DNA from: Teichococcus aerophilus
GTDB taxonomy: Bacteria; Pseudomonadota; Alphaproteobacteria; Acetobacterales; Acetobacteraceae
Assembly: GCF_014490485.1 (NCBI RefSeq)
Contig: NZ_JACTVA010000022.1
Span: forward strand, 21,320-85,319
DNA: 64,000 nt
Reading direction: 5' to 3'
Shown here: in pieces, positions 46,201-53,767 of the stretch
Numbering within the stretch: the first letter of the stretch is position 1
Layout of the letters: the number at the start of each line of letters is the position of its first letter
Notes under the pieces: model-generated
The model's input: only the letters and a program-made list of their open reading frames with translations
Told to the model about the DNA's origin: nothing
Database searches by the model: none
Position numbers and translations under genes: made by a program

Positions 46201-47058
46201 GTGCAGTACGGCTCCGTCCGCGCTGCCTATGCCCTGACCTTGGGCGAGGCGGTGCATCGCCTCTCTGGCCCCGATGGCAACGACCGGATGGAGGGGGTGG
46301 AAGCCATCCGCTTCCTCGACAGCACGGTGGAGCTTTCGGCGGCGGGCGGCGGCCATCTGCTAGAGCGTCTGTATGAAGGCGCGCTAGGCCGCGGTTCCGA
46401 CGCGCACGGCCTAGCGTTCTGGATGGATAAGGCGGAGGCTGGCCTCGACCTGGGTAGCATCGCCAGCAGCATGCTGCGGAGCGCCGAGGCTGGCGGCCGG
46501 CCTGCATCGGCGGATGGTGCCTTCGTCACCGGGCTTTATGACAGCCTGCTGGGCCGAGAGGCCTCCGCCAGTGAACTGGCATTCTGGAGCGGCGTGCTCG
46601 GTAAGGGGCTGACGCGTGGGGATGTCTTGGCTGGCATCGCTTCCAGCAGCGAGGCCCAGGAAGCGCAGGGGGATGGTCCGCTGGTGGTCGCGGATCTCAG
46701 CGTGACGCAGGTCGCCCGTGCCTACGAGGTGATGCTGGGCCGCGATCCGGATCTGGCGGGCCTGGGCTTCTGGGAGCAGCGGAGCGAGGGCGGCATGGCG
46801 TTGGAAGACATCATGGCCACCATGGCGGCTTCGCAGGAGTTCCTGTCCGGCCAGGGCAGCCTCGATAACCCCGGCTACGTGCAGGCGCTGTACACCCAGG
46901 CCTTTGGGCGTACAGGCGAGGCGGGGGGAATCGCCTTCTGGACGGAGGTGCTGGAAGGCGGCGCCAGCCGCGCTTCCGTGGCGCACCACTTTCTGGCCTC
47001 CGGGGAAGGCGAGGCGTTCTTGCAGCAGATGGCGGAGCAGGGCGTGCTCATCGCCTGA
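40282..47058 (+). CDS. Giant exoprotein: LamG-like repeats, metallophosphoesterase, RTX, DUF4214
   Basis: About 2258 aa, no signal peptide. Order: three LamG/concanavalin-like repeats of about 200 residues (1-195, 202-427, 432-653), each ending AEVAALG..AGGI; an Ig-like stretch; a calcineurin-type phosphoesterase at about 773-1090 with PDTQDY, SVGDVV, PGNHDQ, TTHHY and SGHVFGDG; a fourth LamG-like repeat (about 1107-1307); a PKD-like domain near 1360; two more lectin-like domains with NFDDG and DFSAPAAGW starts; a short RTX patch (GSAGDDVLVGGEGDD, near 1950); four DUF4214-like repeats (YxxxLGR..AFW) to the end. The RTX patch without signal peptide suggests type I secretion, but no transporter is nearby. 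ATG at 40282 has GGAAAGGAAG upstream; 40252 is an alternative. Confidence 0.85.
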   Translation: MSTTTSVFDTIIGRTLPAMPGGGSNALAFPAADAGGGYRVSPGLGGSITSYTLVYDLLLPPGDGSDYAALLQTDIGNGGDADLFVRRGGEAGGIGIGGVYEGEVSYGAWHRLAFSFEDLGNGKSLLAKYIDGALAGKQEVDTARYTIDGQQGFLILADEDGETRAGALGGFLFDPTAMTAAQVAALGGPAGGGILPAPRPDATQFDFVQSDLGASFGPGSLAARDPAQAGEVGELSALALPPLPDAAEGVLRYPAAGGNEGFLVKTGLAGAMSTYTLVYDLQIRPETMATFGALLQTDTGNGNDGELFLRWTDDNKTVYGTGISGQYEGSASGGGWHRVGFTVTDQGNGTATLVKFIDGIVVGTQSVDSSRFTLNGETGFLIMTDEDGEVASGYLASFAVTDVALSPAEMAALGGVRAGGIFGAATAPGRATQFDFEAGTFAPSFGDGSMNRRAQDGSAIGDAAELGATPLPGSQNEGVLGFPATEPGDGYTINPGTADTLASYTLVLDLLIPEGQESDYGALLQTGEGDAELFLKRLDDGSIGLGISGQYDATTMEFGGWHRIAITVADAGNGTALLTKFVDGIKVGSQSVDAARFSIDGAKGFMVLSDDDGESWSGWLNSLHIADRAMADAEVAALGEASAGGIIPTAPAGGTATQFDFNSGSLAATYGPGTMAEIGLSAGPVLLAALADHRVTPAQESLTIDLAGVFEGEGLTYAVTTSEGKTVTGASVVDGKLVLALGGIGFDDVTITATDTHGLTASDNFRLRMAGENAYTIAVLPDTQDYVFAGQGQKILNGMTQWLADNADTMNLRFVMSVGDVVASNQPSQWAIAKEAFATLNGVVPYSMLPGNHDQGSGGSANNYGSLQSNYFDTDYMKQHSTLGGVYDQNPNETNNAWYSFAGEDGTEWIVLALEFGARDDVLRWAGEVLDANADKRAILTTHHYTNMGTRADNYSGPLFAEGTGKDYGIGNSNENANDGEDMWQSLVSKHSNVSFVFSGHVFGDGAETIVSYNEAGQPVFQMLVNYQNGVSLEATGNGDSSQGGNGGNGAIRLVTIDPDNNAFYTETYLSATGEYLTGSRGDPEPSRDGKGGETGTPDITIQPIVFGTPAELDLPELPGGGEAHVLTAPKFDPNNGLKITPGFAPADGGTTFDAYTLVYDLYLPAQGGLASIFQTDLNNITDGDLWLGIGANGAVIGTNGQDEGNLPLESWHRLVFTVERVGEGGSTFTLGKYVDGVLQGTQTVGAVFNITKDGFLIFADDSFETPQFSLSSFAFVEKAMSAAEVAALGGVTAGGPFAAKPDGVNAVQFDFTEADLTPSFGEGTMSQTIGSSTGRQLTGRLLEHQETVTGVYLGTPETQFRAHAGDDKVAEASGDVATVSMDAGKTVDPLHQVLRFEWLNADGEVLAATAQADLTLGAGVHRLTLRVTDAGGTVSTDDVKVAVTDAATLLHENFDDGNATGWQSPGGNWQLAGSVHSRDTAVEGIAAGQGAMRAFDGAGGVMRWQGQGSESWSGYTVSATLLAEDQKGLGLVAYYQDDQNHYRLSFDIADHTRQIVKVQNGVETVLARESATSPFDRAMTVELAVADGRILATLDGEALFGGVVEDQGTPLAGGTVGLWSEGQRQVVFDDIFVRQGTLIADAGKTIRVVDTDGDGFAEVDLSALASFGIDLSTTVAWSEKGAALASGAEARVQLGTGDHLVRLDMRSEVGEASDTVKVQVIAARDVLLQEDFSAPAAGWRFVDEGELGAAAAWSVQDGRLVQAANRYSRELGGTGDTAPTSEWSLNWSPLGDGIHALRKGTYALYEGEGAAGWQDYAVDVSFTAPAGGGVGLLLHYADDQNYYKLEFDNQTGLAQLFSLKAGIEQTLWQAPVRYDADAANQLHAEIVGGKLQAWLGDVALFTVPIEIRDTEKGSFGLYNWGNAGVSYDDVRVVSLSGDTPAPLNPVTGSAGDDVLVGGEGDDHFVGGAGYDIVQYGSVRAAYALTLGEAVHRLSGPDGNDRMEGVEAIRFLDSTVELSAAGGGHLLERLYEGALGRGSDAHGLAFWMDKAEAGLDLGSIASSMLRSAEAGGRPASADGAFVTGLYDSLLGREASASELAFWSGVLGKGLTRGDVLAGIASSSEAQEAQGDGPLVVADLSVTQVARAYEVMLGRDPDLAGLGFWEQRSEGGMALEDIMATMAASQEFLSGQGSLDNPGYVQALYTQAFGRTGEAGGIAFWTEVLEGGASRASVAHHFLASGEGEAFLQQMAEQGVLIA

Positions 47059-47062
47059 CGGG

Positions 47063-47105
47063 GACGAGGGCCGGGCGCACGGGATTGCGCCCGGCCGTTC
47101 TCGTC
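47063..47105 (+). terminator. Long hairpin after giant gene
   Basis: GGCCGGGCGCA and TGCGCCCGGCC form a perfect 11-bp stem with a 6-nt loop, extended by GACGAG/CTCGTC across a 3-nt bulge. It starts a few bases after the stop codon and is a strong terminator candidate. Confidence 0.7.
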
Positions 47106-47187
47106 GTCTCCGGTACGAAGTGTGCGCGCCTTGATGGCGCCTGAGGGCTGTGCGGCGGCCTCCATCCCTCCGCCAGCTCTGATGGTT

Positions 47188-48063
47188 TCAGCCGGCGAGG
47201 AATCCGTCGACGCAGGTGACGCAGGCACCGCCGATGCTCACTTTGCCCGTCGCATCCACCTTGACCGCAATGCGCCCGTCCCGGCCGACGCGACGGCCCT
47301 GGGCCGCCAGGTAGTCCGCCCCGCCGGCGGGGAGCAGCCCACGGTCACGCCGGAACACGGCGACGCTGCCATTGCCACTGCCGCAGACCGGGTCTTCCTC
47401 GACACCGCAGGACGGGGCGAAGGAGCGGACCTCGATGGCTGCCTCGCCGCCGCCGTGGGCGCCGAACACCGTGATGCCGGTGATACCGAGACGCTGCTCG
47501 AACTTCACCGACCGTGCGAAGTCCGGGCGGAGGTCGAGGACGGTCTCGGCGTCGGCCATCTGCGCGACAGCCCAGACGGCGCCGACATTGACGATGGAGG
47601 GCACCGCGCCGGCGTCCACGGGGCGGCCCAGGATGGCTTCCATCTCCGCAACGTCGGCGGCCGCCAGGGGCGTCACCGTCGCCGCTGGAAGGTCCAGGGT
47701 GATGCGGCGCTCCGGCCCTTCGCTGTCCACGGTCAGGTTGACCAGGCCGATGCGGCATTCCTGCACCAGCTTGCCGTTGCGCGGCGTCACCCGCCCTGCC
47801 TCCAGCATCGCGTGGGCGCTGCCGAGGGTCGGGTGCCCGGCGAAGGGAAGCTCGCTGCGCGGGGTGAAGATACGCAGGCGGTAGTCGGCCTCCGGTGTCG
47901 ACGGCGGCAGGAGGAAGGTGGTTTCGGACAGGTTGGTCCAACCTGCGATGGCTTGCATGGCCGCCGTGTCCAACCCCTCGGCATCAAGGATCACGGCGAC
48001 CGGGTTGCCGAGGAACGGACGCGATGAGAAAGCGTCCACGACCTTGTAAGCTCTCTTCAACAT
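47188..48063 (-). CDS. PhzF-family isomerase-like protein
   Basis: A 291-aa member of the PhzF/diaminopimelate-epimerase fold family. FLGNPVAVILDAEGLD at the start, NLSETTFLLPP with the catalytic Glu, FTPRSELPFAGHPTLGSAH, and EEDPVCGSGNGSVAVF near the C-terminus are the usual blocks. No phenazine genes are present, so this is one of the many stand-alone PhzF-like proteins with unknown substrate. Monocistronic; convergent with the giant gene. Confidence 0.9.
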   Translation of the reverse strand: MLKRAYKVVDAFSSRPFLGNPVAVILDAEGLDTAAMQAIAGWTNLSETTFLLPPSTPEADYRLRIFTPRSELPFAGHPTLGSAHAMLEAGRVTPRNGKLVQECRIGLVNLTVDSEGPERRITLDLPAATVTPLAAADVAEMEAILGRPVDAGAVPSIVNVGAVWAVAQMADAETVLDLRPDFARSVKFEQRLGITGITVFGAHGGGEAAIEVRSFAPSCGVEEDPVCGSGNGSVAVFRRDRGLLPAGGADYLAAQGRRVGRDGRIAVKVDATGKVSIGGACVTCVDGFLAG

Positions 48064-48474
48064 GGCACTCTCCGAGTTCTAAGTGTCGCGATCACACTGC
48101 CGCAGCGCGCTGCACGGGGCCGTCGTGGCGAAAGGGATAGCGGTCGGTTGCTTGCCATGACCCTGCCTGTGCCGATGACCGTGCCACTGCCGGTGGTCAT
48201 ACCCCGAAGGACGCGGAGAAAAGATGGGGTCCGGGGATTTCCTTTCCTGACCTTCCTGTCCAAGGCCGACTGCCGATCTGTCCCAACGGGGTCAAGATGA
48301 CGGACGTCAGGCCCAAGTCGCGATCTCGGACGCATCCTGCTTCCCGCCCTATCCCCGGCCGGTTCCTTGTGCAGCCCAGGGTGAGCTCTTACAACGGCTC
48401 ACCAGACGCTGCGCCTGCTCCCCGGCAGGCCTTCCAGTCCTGCTTTCTGATGCGCTGTTCCGCCGGAGACTTTC
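48064..48474 (+). other. 411-bp region upstream of chemosensory operon
   Basis: Lies between the divergent PhzF gene and the receptor gene, so it must hold both promoters. It contains a degenerate end of the dispersed repeat (48216-48256). Otherwise I see no gene, RNA or clear operator. Confidence 0.4.
48216..48256 (-). repeat. Degenerate single end of the 240-bp repeat element
   Basis: Read on the minus strand it is GGAAGGTCAGGAAAGGAAAT followed by CCCCGGACCCC and a T-rich run. That is the same order as the end arm of the elements at 21.6 and 28.2 kb, with several changes. No matching second arm was found, so it looks like a decayed or solo end. Confidence 0.5.
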
Positions 48475-50394
48475 ATGGCTTTGGTCAAGACGTCCAGCCT
48501 TCCCTCCAACAAGCTTCCGGCCGTTCCTGCCCAGCCTGTGGAGCAGCCCCGGCCAGCGCCCCGCCGCATGCAGGATCGCTCCCGCGCGCGTCGGGAAAAG
48601 GCGGCGGAGCGGATTGGCGCGGCGACGGAAGAGCTGGCCGCCGGCATCGCCGAGGCTGCGGCTGCGGCGGAGGAACTGCGGCGCTCCCTGGAGCAGATCT
48701 CGGCCTCGGCCGAGGAAGCGGCGGGCGCATCCCAGGAATCCCAGGCCGCGGTGAAGAGCCTGTCCGCCGTCTTTACGGAGGCACGGCAGAAGGCCGAGCA
48801 TTCCCGGGCCAGGACGGAAGGCCTGCAGGGCCTGCTGATCGAGGTGGCGGCACAGGTGTCGGTCGCTGCAGGCTGGGTGCAGGAGAACACGGCACGCCAG
48901 CTCCGGTCGGTGGAAATCGTCAGCCTGCTGGAGGCGCAGGCCGCCAGTATCGGCGAGATCACGCAGACTGTGGGCGACATCGCCGACCAGACCAACCTCC
49001 TGGCACTCAACGCGGCGATTGAGGCTGCGCGGGCGGGGGACCAGGGTCGTGGCTTCGCCGTGGTGGCGGATGAGGTTCGTGCCTTCTCCGAAGTCTCGGA
49101 GAAAAGCGCCGTCGAGGTGCAGGACCTGGCCGGGACCATCGGCGCGGAGGTGAAGGCCATCGCCGGCCGCATCAAGCGCGCGGCGGAACTGGCCGAGCTG
49201 GAAGCGAGGAACGGCCGCGAGATCGTCGCGGCGCTGGACGCGGTACGCGGCGAGATTGGCCTGGTCGCGGATGGCGCCCAGGCCATCCTGATCAGCGCCG
49301 TTGAAGCCGAGGGCGGCGTGCGGGAAGCGCAGCGCGGGGCCGAGCAGGTGGCCAGCGCGGCGGAAGAGCAGAGCGCGGCGGCGGCCGAGGCGCAGCGCGC
49401 GGTGCAGCAGCAAAGCGCCTCGCTGGACCAGAGCCACCAGGCGTCCCAGGCCCTGGCCTCCATCACGGAGGAACTGGTCTCCGGCAATGGTAGCGCCGGG
49501 CAGGCTGAGCAGGTTGCTTCGGCGGCCGAGGAACTCTCCGCCGCGGTCCAGCAGCTCTCCGGCGCGGCCGGGGAGATCATGACCGCGATCGGCCAGATCA
49601 GCCGGGGTTGCCAGGCGCAGGCGGCGGCGGCCCAGCAGTCCAGCGCCGCGATGGCGCAGATCGAGCGTGCGACGACAGCGACCCGCGCCACGGCGGAGGA
49701 CGCCGCCACCCGCACCGCCGCCATGCTGCCGCGATTGACGCAGGGTCGCGGCGCGGTGGAGCAGCTGACCCGCAGCGTCGAGGATGGGCTGCGGGAAACC
49801 GAGGCGGTCGCGCTGCTGGCGGATGCGCTGGACATGTCCGGCCGCCGGATCGAGCGCATCGTGGATGGCATGGCGCTGATCGCCGTGCAGACCAACATGC
49901 TGGCGGTGAGCGGCGCGGTCGAGGCCGCGCGGGCCGGCGAGGCCGGGCGCGGCTTCGCCGTGGTGTCCGCCGACATCCGCGGCCTGGCCCGCGATTCCAG
50001 CGAGAATGCGGACCGTATGAAGGACGTGGTGCGGCAGGTGCTGGGCCAGATCGCCGCCGTGCGCCGGGACCTGGAACTGATCGGCACAGCCTCCAAGACC
50101 GAGATCGCCCGCAACCAGGGTCTCGCCGGCCGGCTTGGCATGGCTGAGGACGAGGTCCGCGGATTGTCCGGCGGCGCGGCGGAGATCCTGGGCGGGGCGG
50201 ACTTCGCCATGAACGCGGTGCGGGAGGTGCTGGCCGGCACGCAGCAGATTGCCACGGCGGCGGAGGAAGCCAGCGCTGCCTCCGCCCAGGCTGCTACCGC
50301 CGCCCGCCAGCAGGCGCGTGGGGCGGAGGATCTGGCAGCGGCCATCGAGGAAATCGCCAGCCTGGCCGACGAACTCTCGATCGCCGAGAGCTGA
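48475..50394 (+). CDS. Soluble chemoreceptor with two signalling tips
   Basis: A 639-aa all-helical, Ala/Glu/Gln-rich cytoplasmic methyl-accepting protein without membrane segment, HAMP or recognisable sensor domain. It contains two receptor hairpin tips: about residues 163-205 ([19 protein letters not shown], then [12 protein letters not shown]) and about 461-505 ([20 protein letters not shown], then [12 protein letters not shown]). Each normally occurs once per receptor, so this is a tandem or duplicated signalling domain; the second tip is more divergent. It should sit in a soluble CheA-CheW array. First gene of the operon, 3 bp before the triple-CheW gene. Ligand input is unknown. Confidence 0.85.
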   Translation: MALVKTSSLPSNKLPAVPAQPVEQPRPAPRRMQDRSRARREKAAERIGAATEELAAGIAEAAAAAEELRRSLEQISASAEEAAGASQESQAAVKSLSAVFTEARQKAEHSRARTEGLQGLLIEVAAQVSVAAGWVQENTARQLRSVEIVSLLEAQAASIGEITQTVGDIADQTNLLALNAAIEAARAGDQGRGFAVVADEVRAFSEVSEKSAVEVQDLAGTIGAEVKAIAGRIKRAAELAELEARNGREIVAALDAVRGEIGLVADGAQAILISAVEAEGGVREAQRGAEQVASAAEEQSAAAAEAQRAVQQQSASLDQSHQASQALASITEELVSGNGSAGQAEQVASAAEELSAAVQQLSGAAGEIMTAIGQISRGCQAQAAAAQQSSAAMAQIERATTATRATAEDAATRTAAMLPRLTQGRGAVEQLTRSVEDGLRETEAVALLADALDMSGRRIERIVDGMALIAVQTNMLAVSGAVEAARAGEAGRGFAVVSADIRGLARDSSENADRMKDVVRQVLGQIAAVRRDLELIGTASKTEIARNQGLAGRLGMAEDEVRGLSGGAAEILGGADFAMNAVREVLAGTQQIATAAEEASAASAQAATAARQQARGAEDLAAAIEEIASLADELSIAES

Positions 50395-50397
50395 TCG

Positions 50398-51834
50398 ATG
50401 GCGGCCGATGCTCTGGCTGCGGTCGAGGACGGTGCTGCCGCCGGTAGCATGCTGACCATCCGTGCGGGCGGCGAGACCCTGGCACTGTCTTTGGCGGAGG
50501 TGACGGAGGTGCTTCAGCCGCGCCCGCTGACCCGCGTGCCGCATGGCCCGGCCAGTCTGCTGGGGCTCGCCAATCTGCGTGGTGCCGTCGTGCCGGTCAT
50601 CTCGCTGGCGGCGCTGGTGGATGGCGCGGCCACGCCGGTCACCAGCACATCGCGGCTGGTGCTGTTGTGGCCGCACGCCCCCGTGGCGTTGCTGGCGGAT
50701 GACGTGGTGGCCATGGCGGAGGCCGGCGGGGCGCGGCGGCTGGATGTCCAGGCCCTGTTGGCCCAGGGGTTCGCCGGGCTGCTGCGACGCTCGGCGGCGC
50801 TGGGCGTCGCTGCGGACGGCAGCCAGATGGACGCCGCGCCGGCAGTGGCCGCGCGATTGCTGGTCAGCTTCACGCTGGCCGGGCAGAGTTACGCGCTGCC
50901 GATGGCCGATATCGTGGAGATCGCCCGGCTGCCGGATGACCGCGCCGCCGTGCCGCAAACGGATGCCGCCATGCTGGGTGCGGCGGCGATGCGCGGCCGT
51001 CTGTTGCCGCTGGTCTCGCCCCGGGTGCTGCTGGGACTGCCCGCCCAGGTGCCGGACCTCGCTCTGGCGCGCGTCATCGTCGTCCGCATGGCGGGCGCGG
51101 AAGTGGGCCTGGTGGTGGACAGCGTGCAGGGGTTGCTGCGGGTGCCGGAGACCGCCATCGATCCGGTGCCGGCCGTGCTGATGCGGGGCGCCGCGGAGGC
51201 GCAGGTCGCGGCGATCTGCCGGCTGGAGGGTGGGCGCCGCCTGGTCTCCCTGCTGGATACCGAGCAGTTGTTGGACAGGGAGACGGCGGAGCGCGTGCGC
51301 GGCACCGTCGCGGGAGAAGCAATGGCCATGGCCAGCGAGGCCGCCGTTGGTAATGGCGCGATGGAGCAGTTCGTGCTGTTCCAGCTTGGCGGGGAAGCCT
51401 ACGGCCTGCCCGTCGCGGCGGTCGAGGAAGTGGTGCGGCATCCGGGCGCCTTGACGCGCGTTCCACGCGCACCGGATTTCCTGGAAGGCGTGATGAATCT
51501 GCGCGGTACCGTCGTGCCGGTGATCGACCAGCACCGCCGTTTCGCGGCCCCCGAGGGACCCGTCGTCGCCGGCCGCCGCCGCATCATCGTCGTGCGGCTG
51601 CACGGATTGCTGGCGGGTTTCGCGGTCGATGCGGTGTCCGAGATCGTGGCGATCGCCCCGGCCGGGCTGGCCCCCACGCCTGACATCGCGGAGGAAGGCA
51701 GCCGGATCTTCGACCGCGTGGCGACTTCCGGGCGTGACGGCAGGATGATCCTGATCGTCGATCCGCAGGCGCTGCTCGATCAGGCGGAGCGGGATCTCCT
51801 GGCCGGGATCGCCGAGGCGATTCCGGGACCGTGA
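50398..51834 (+). CDS. Triple-domain CheW scaffold protein
   Basis: A 478-aa protein with three consecutive CheW domains: about 15-110 (LTIRAGGETLALSLAEVTEV, GLANLRGAVVPVISL), about 150-265 (LVSFTLAGQSYALPMADIVE, RGRLLPLVSPRVLL) and about 320-470 (FVLFQLGGEAYGLPVAAVEE, GVMNLRGTVVPVIDQ). The third is the most canonical; the middle lacks the full NLRG motif. CheW links receptor tips to CheA, and three domains could bridge several partners at once, including the two-tip receptor next door. It begins 3 bp after the receptor stop and overlaps cheB by GTGA. Confidence 0.9.
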   Translation: MAADALAAVEDGAAAGSMLTIRAGGETLALSLAEVTEVLQPRPLTRVPHGPASLLGLANLRGAVVPVISLAALVDGAATPVTSTSRLVLLWPHAPVALLADDVVAMAEAGGARRLDVQALLAQGFAGLLRRSAALGVAADGSQMDAAPAVAARLLVSFTLAGQSYALPMADIVEIARLPDDRAAVPQTDAAMLGAAAMRGRLLPLVSPRVLLGLPAQVPDLALARVIVVRMAGAEVGLVVDSVQGLLRVPETAIDPVPAVLMRGAAEAQVAAICRLEGGRRLVSLLDTEQLLDRETAERVRGTVAGEAMAMASEAAVGNGAMEQFVLFQLGGEAYGLPVAAVEEVVRHPGALTRVPRAPDFLEGVMNLRGTVVPVIDQHRRFAAPEGPVVAGRRRIIVVRLHGLLAGFAVDAVSEIVAIAPAGLAPTPDIAEEGSRIFDRVATSGRDGRMILIVDPQALLDQAERDLLAGIAEAIPGP

Positions 51835-52904
51835 TCAAGCTCCTGGTGGTCGACGATTCAGCGCTGATGCGCCGGTTGCTGGGCAAGGTCTTTGGTGCCC
51901 AAGGCGACTTCCAGGTGGAGTTCGCCCGCAACGGCCTGGAGGCGCTGGCGATGCTGGACAGCGTGCGGCCGGATGTCATCACGCTGGACGTGCATATGCC
52001 GGAGATGGACGGGCTGGCCTGCCTGGACCGGATCATGCTGGAGCGGCCATGCCCGGTGGTGATGATCTCCTCGCTGACCGAGGCCGGGGCCGATGTGACG
52101 TTGGAAGCCATGCAGCTGGGCGCGGTGGATTTCATCGCCAAGCCGCAGGGTGCGATGTCGCTGGAGATCGACGATCTGGCGCCGTTGCTCGTCGAGAAGG
52201 TGCGCGCGGCGGCCCGGGCGCGCCCGCGCGGCAGCCTGCGGCTGGCGGAGCGCGTGCGCCTGAAGATCAGCGCCCCTGGGCTGACGCCGCTATCCCTGCC
52301 GCGTCCGCGCCAGGCCCGGACGAAGCTGGCGGGGAATGGCGTGGTTCTGGTCGGCACCTCCACCGGCGGGCCGCCGGCGCTGGATGCCGTGCTGGGCCCG
52401 CTGCCGGCAGATTTTCCCTGGCCCATCATTGTGGCGCAGCACATGCCGGCCGCCTTCACCGGCCCGCTGGCGCGGCGGCTGGACCGGCTCTGCGCGCTGG
52501 AAGTGGTGGAGGTCGTCCGCCCCATACCCTTGCAGGCCGGCAAGGTGTTCATCGGCCGGGGCGATGCGGACATCATCATCGGCGGCCGCACCGGCGGGCC
52601 CGTGGTGCTGGCCGCGCCTGCCGCGCCGGAGCATCGCTGGCATCCGAGCGTTGACCGCCTGGTGGTCAGCGCCATGGACCATTTCGAGGCCGCCCGCCTT
52701 CTCGGCGTGTTGATGACGGGCATGGGCAATGACGGCGCCACCACCATGACCCGGCTGCGGGCCCAGGGTGGCCGCACCATCGCCGAGGCGGAGGAGACCG
52801 CCATCGTCTGGGGTATGCCGGGCGAGCTGGTGCGCGCCGGCGGCGCCGATGCCGTGGTGCCGCTGGAGGGCATCGCCGGCCAGTTGATGGAATGGCTCGG
52901 GTGA
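51831..52904 (+). CDS. cheB: CheB protein-glutamate methylesterase
   Basis: A 357-aa two-domain enzyme that removes methyl groups from receptor glutamates. The receiver domain has VVDDSALMR and the phospho-acceptor Asp in VITLDVHMPEMDG. The linker is followed by the esterase domain with GTSTGGPPALD (Ser), VAQHMP (His) and MGNDGA (Asp), a complete triad. It starts with GTG overlapping the CheW stop. Methylation control therefore accompanies this pathway. Confidence 0.95.
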   Translation: MIKLLVVDDSALMRRLLGKVFGAQGDFQVEFARNGLEALAMLDSVRPDVITLDVHMPEMDGLACLDRIMLERPCPVVMISSLTEAGADVTLEAMQLGAVDFIAKPQGAMSLEIDDLAPLLVEKVRAAARARPRGSLRLAERVRLKISAPGLTPLSLPRPRQARTKLAGNGVVLVGTSTGGPPALDAVLGPLPADFPWPIIVAQHMPAAFTGPLARRLDRLCALEVVEVVRPIPLQAGKVFIGRGDADIIIGGRTGGPVVLAAPAAPEHRWHPSVDRLVVSAMDHFEAARLLGVLMTGMGNDGATTMTRLRAQGGRTIAEAEETAIVWGMPGELVRAGGADAVVPLEGIAGQLMEWLG

Positions 52905-53767
52905 GCGGAACCGAGAAGACGGCCGTCGGCCCTGCTCTGCCGATCCTCGATACCGAGGAACTGAAGCGGCTCTGCGACTTCCTCTATCGCCGGACCGGCA
53001 TGTCCTATGGCGAGCCGAAGCGATACTACATTGAGCGGCGCGTGGCCGAGCGGATGCAGCGCACCAGGTCCGTGGGCTTTGCCGCCTACATGTCGCTGCT
53101 GCGGTCCAGCGAGGCCGAGGCGCAGCAGCTGATCAACAGCTTCACCGTCAACGAGACTTATTTCTTCCGCGAAGAGCACCAGTTCCGCTGCCTTGGCCGC
53201 GCGCTGCTGCCGGAGATCGTTGCGCGGCGCGGCCCGGGTGACCTGGTGCGCATCTGGTCGGTGCCGTGCTCGACGGGGGAGGAGCCGTACTCCATCGCCA
53301 TCTGGCTGCTGGAGAACTGGGCGCTGGTCGATGCCTACCATATCGAGATCGTCGGCTCGGATATCGACACGCGTGCCATGGAGGCGGCACTGGCCGGCGA
53401 GTATGGCGAGAGGTCGCTGGGGCGGCTGCCGGCGACGCTGCGGCAGCGCTATTTCGAGCCGGCGGGGGCCGACCGCTGGCGCATCATCGGGGATTTGCGG
53501 GAATCCGTGAGCTTCACCGCCGCCAACCTGACCGATGCGGCAGGCATGGCCGCGCAGCGGGGGTTCGACGTCATCTTCTGCCGCAACGTGCTGATCTATT
53601 TCGATGATGCATCCCGCGCCGCCGCGGCGCGGCATCTCTACGACGCGCTGAACCCCGGCGGCTTCCTCTGTCTCGGCCATAGCGAGGCGATGTCCCGCAT
53701 GTCGGACCGGTTCGAGACACGGCGGTTCGAGGATGCCGTGGTCTATCAGCGCCCGGGGGCGGCGTGA
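52892..53767 (+). CDS. cheR: CheR protein-glutamate methyltransferase
   Basis: A 291-aa SAM-dependent receptor methyltransferase. The N-terminal helical CheR domain includes YYIERRVAERMQRT and NSFTVNETYFFRE; the SAM site is WSVPCSTGEEPYSIAI and DVIFCRNVLIYFD. No C-terminal TPR is present. The ATG at 52892 overlaps cheB by 13 bp; a GTG at 52901 (GTGA overlap) would fit the operon pattern and shorten the protein by three residues. Confidence 0.95.
   Translation: MARVSGTEKTAVGPALPILDTEELKRLCDFLYRRTGMSYGEPKRYYIERRVAERMQRTRSVGFAAYMSLLRSSEAEAQQLINSFTVNETYFFREEHQFRCLGRALLPEIVARRGPGDLVRIWSVPCSTGEEPYSIAIWLLENWALVDAYHIEIVGSDIDTRAMEAALAGEYGERSLGRLPATLRQRYFEPAGADRWRIIGDLRESVSFTAANLTDAAGMAAQRGFDVIFCRNVLIYFDDASRAAAARHLYDALNPGGFLCLGHSEAMSRMSDRFETRRFEDAVVYQRPGAA

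Noticed and set aside
42877..46356. Long minus-strand open frame (1159 codons) inside the giant gene
   Set aside because: It is antisense to a gene with clear domains, its product is a low-complexity His/Arg/Ala/Gly mix with no motif, and such frames are common in GC-rich DNA.
48349..51603. Minus-strand open frame of 1084 codons opposite the receptor and CheW genes
   Set aside because: Shadow of strongly biased codons; His/Arg/Gln/Ala-rich with no domain, while the plus strand encodes recognisable chemotaxis proteins.
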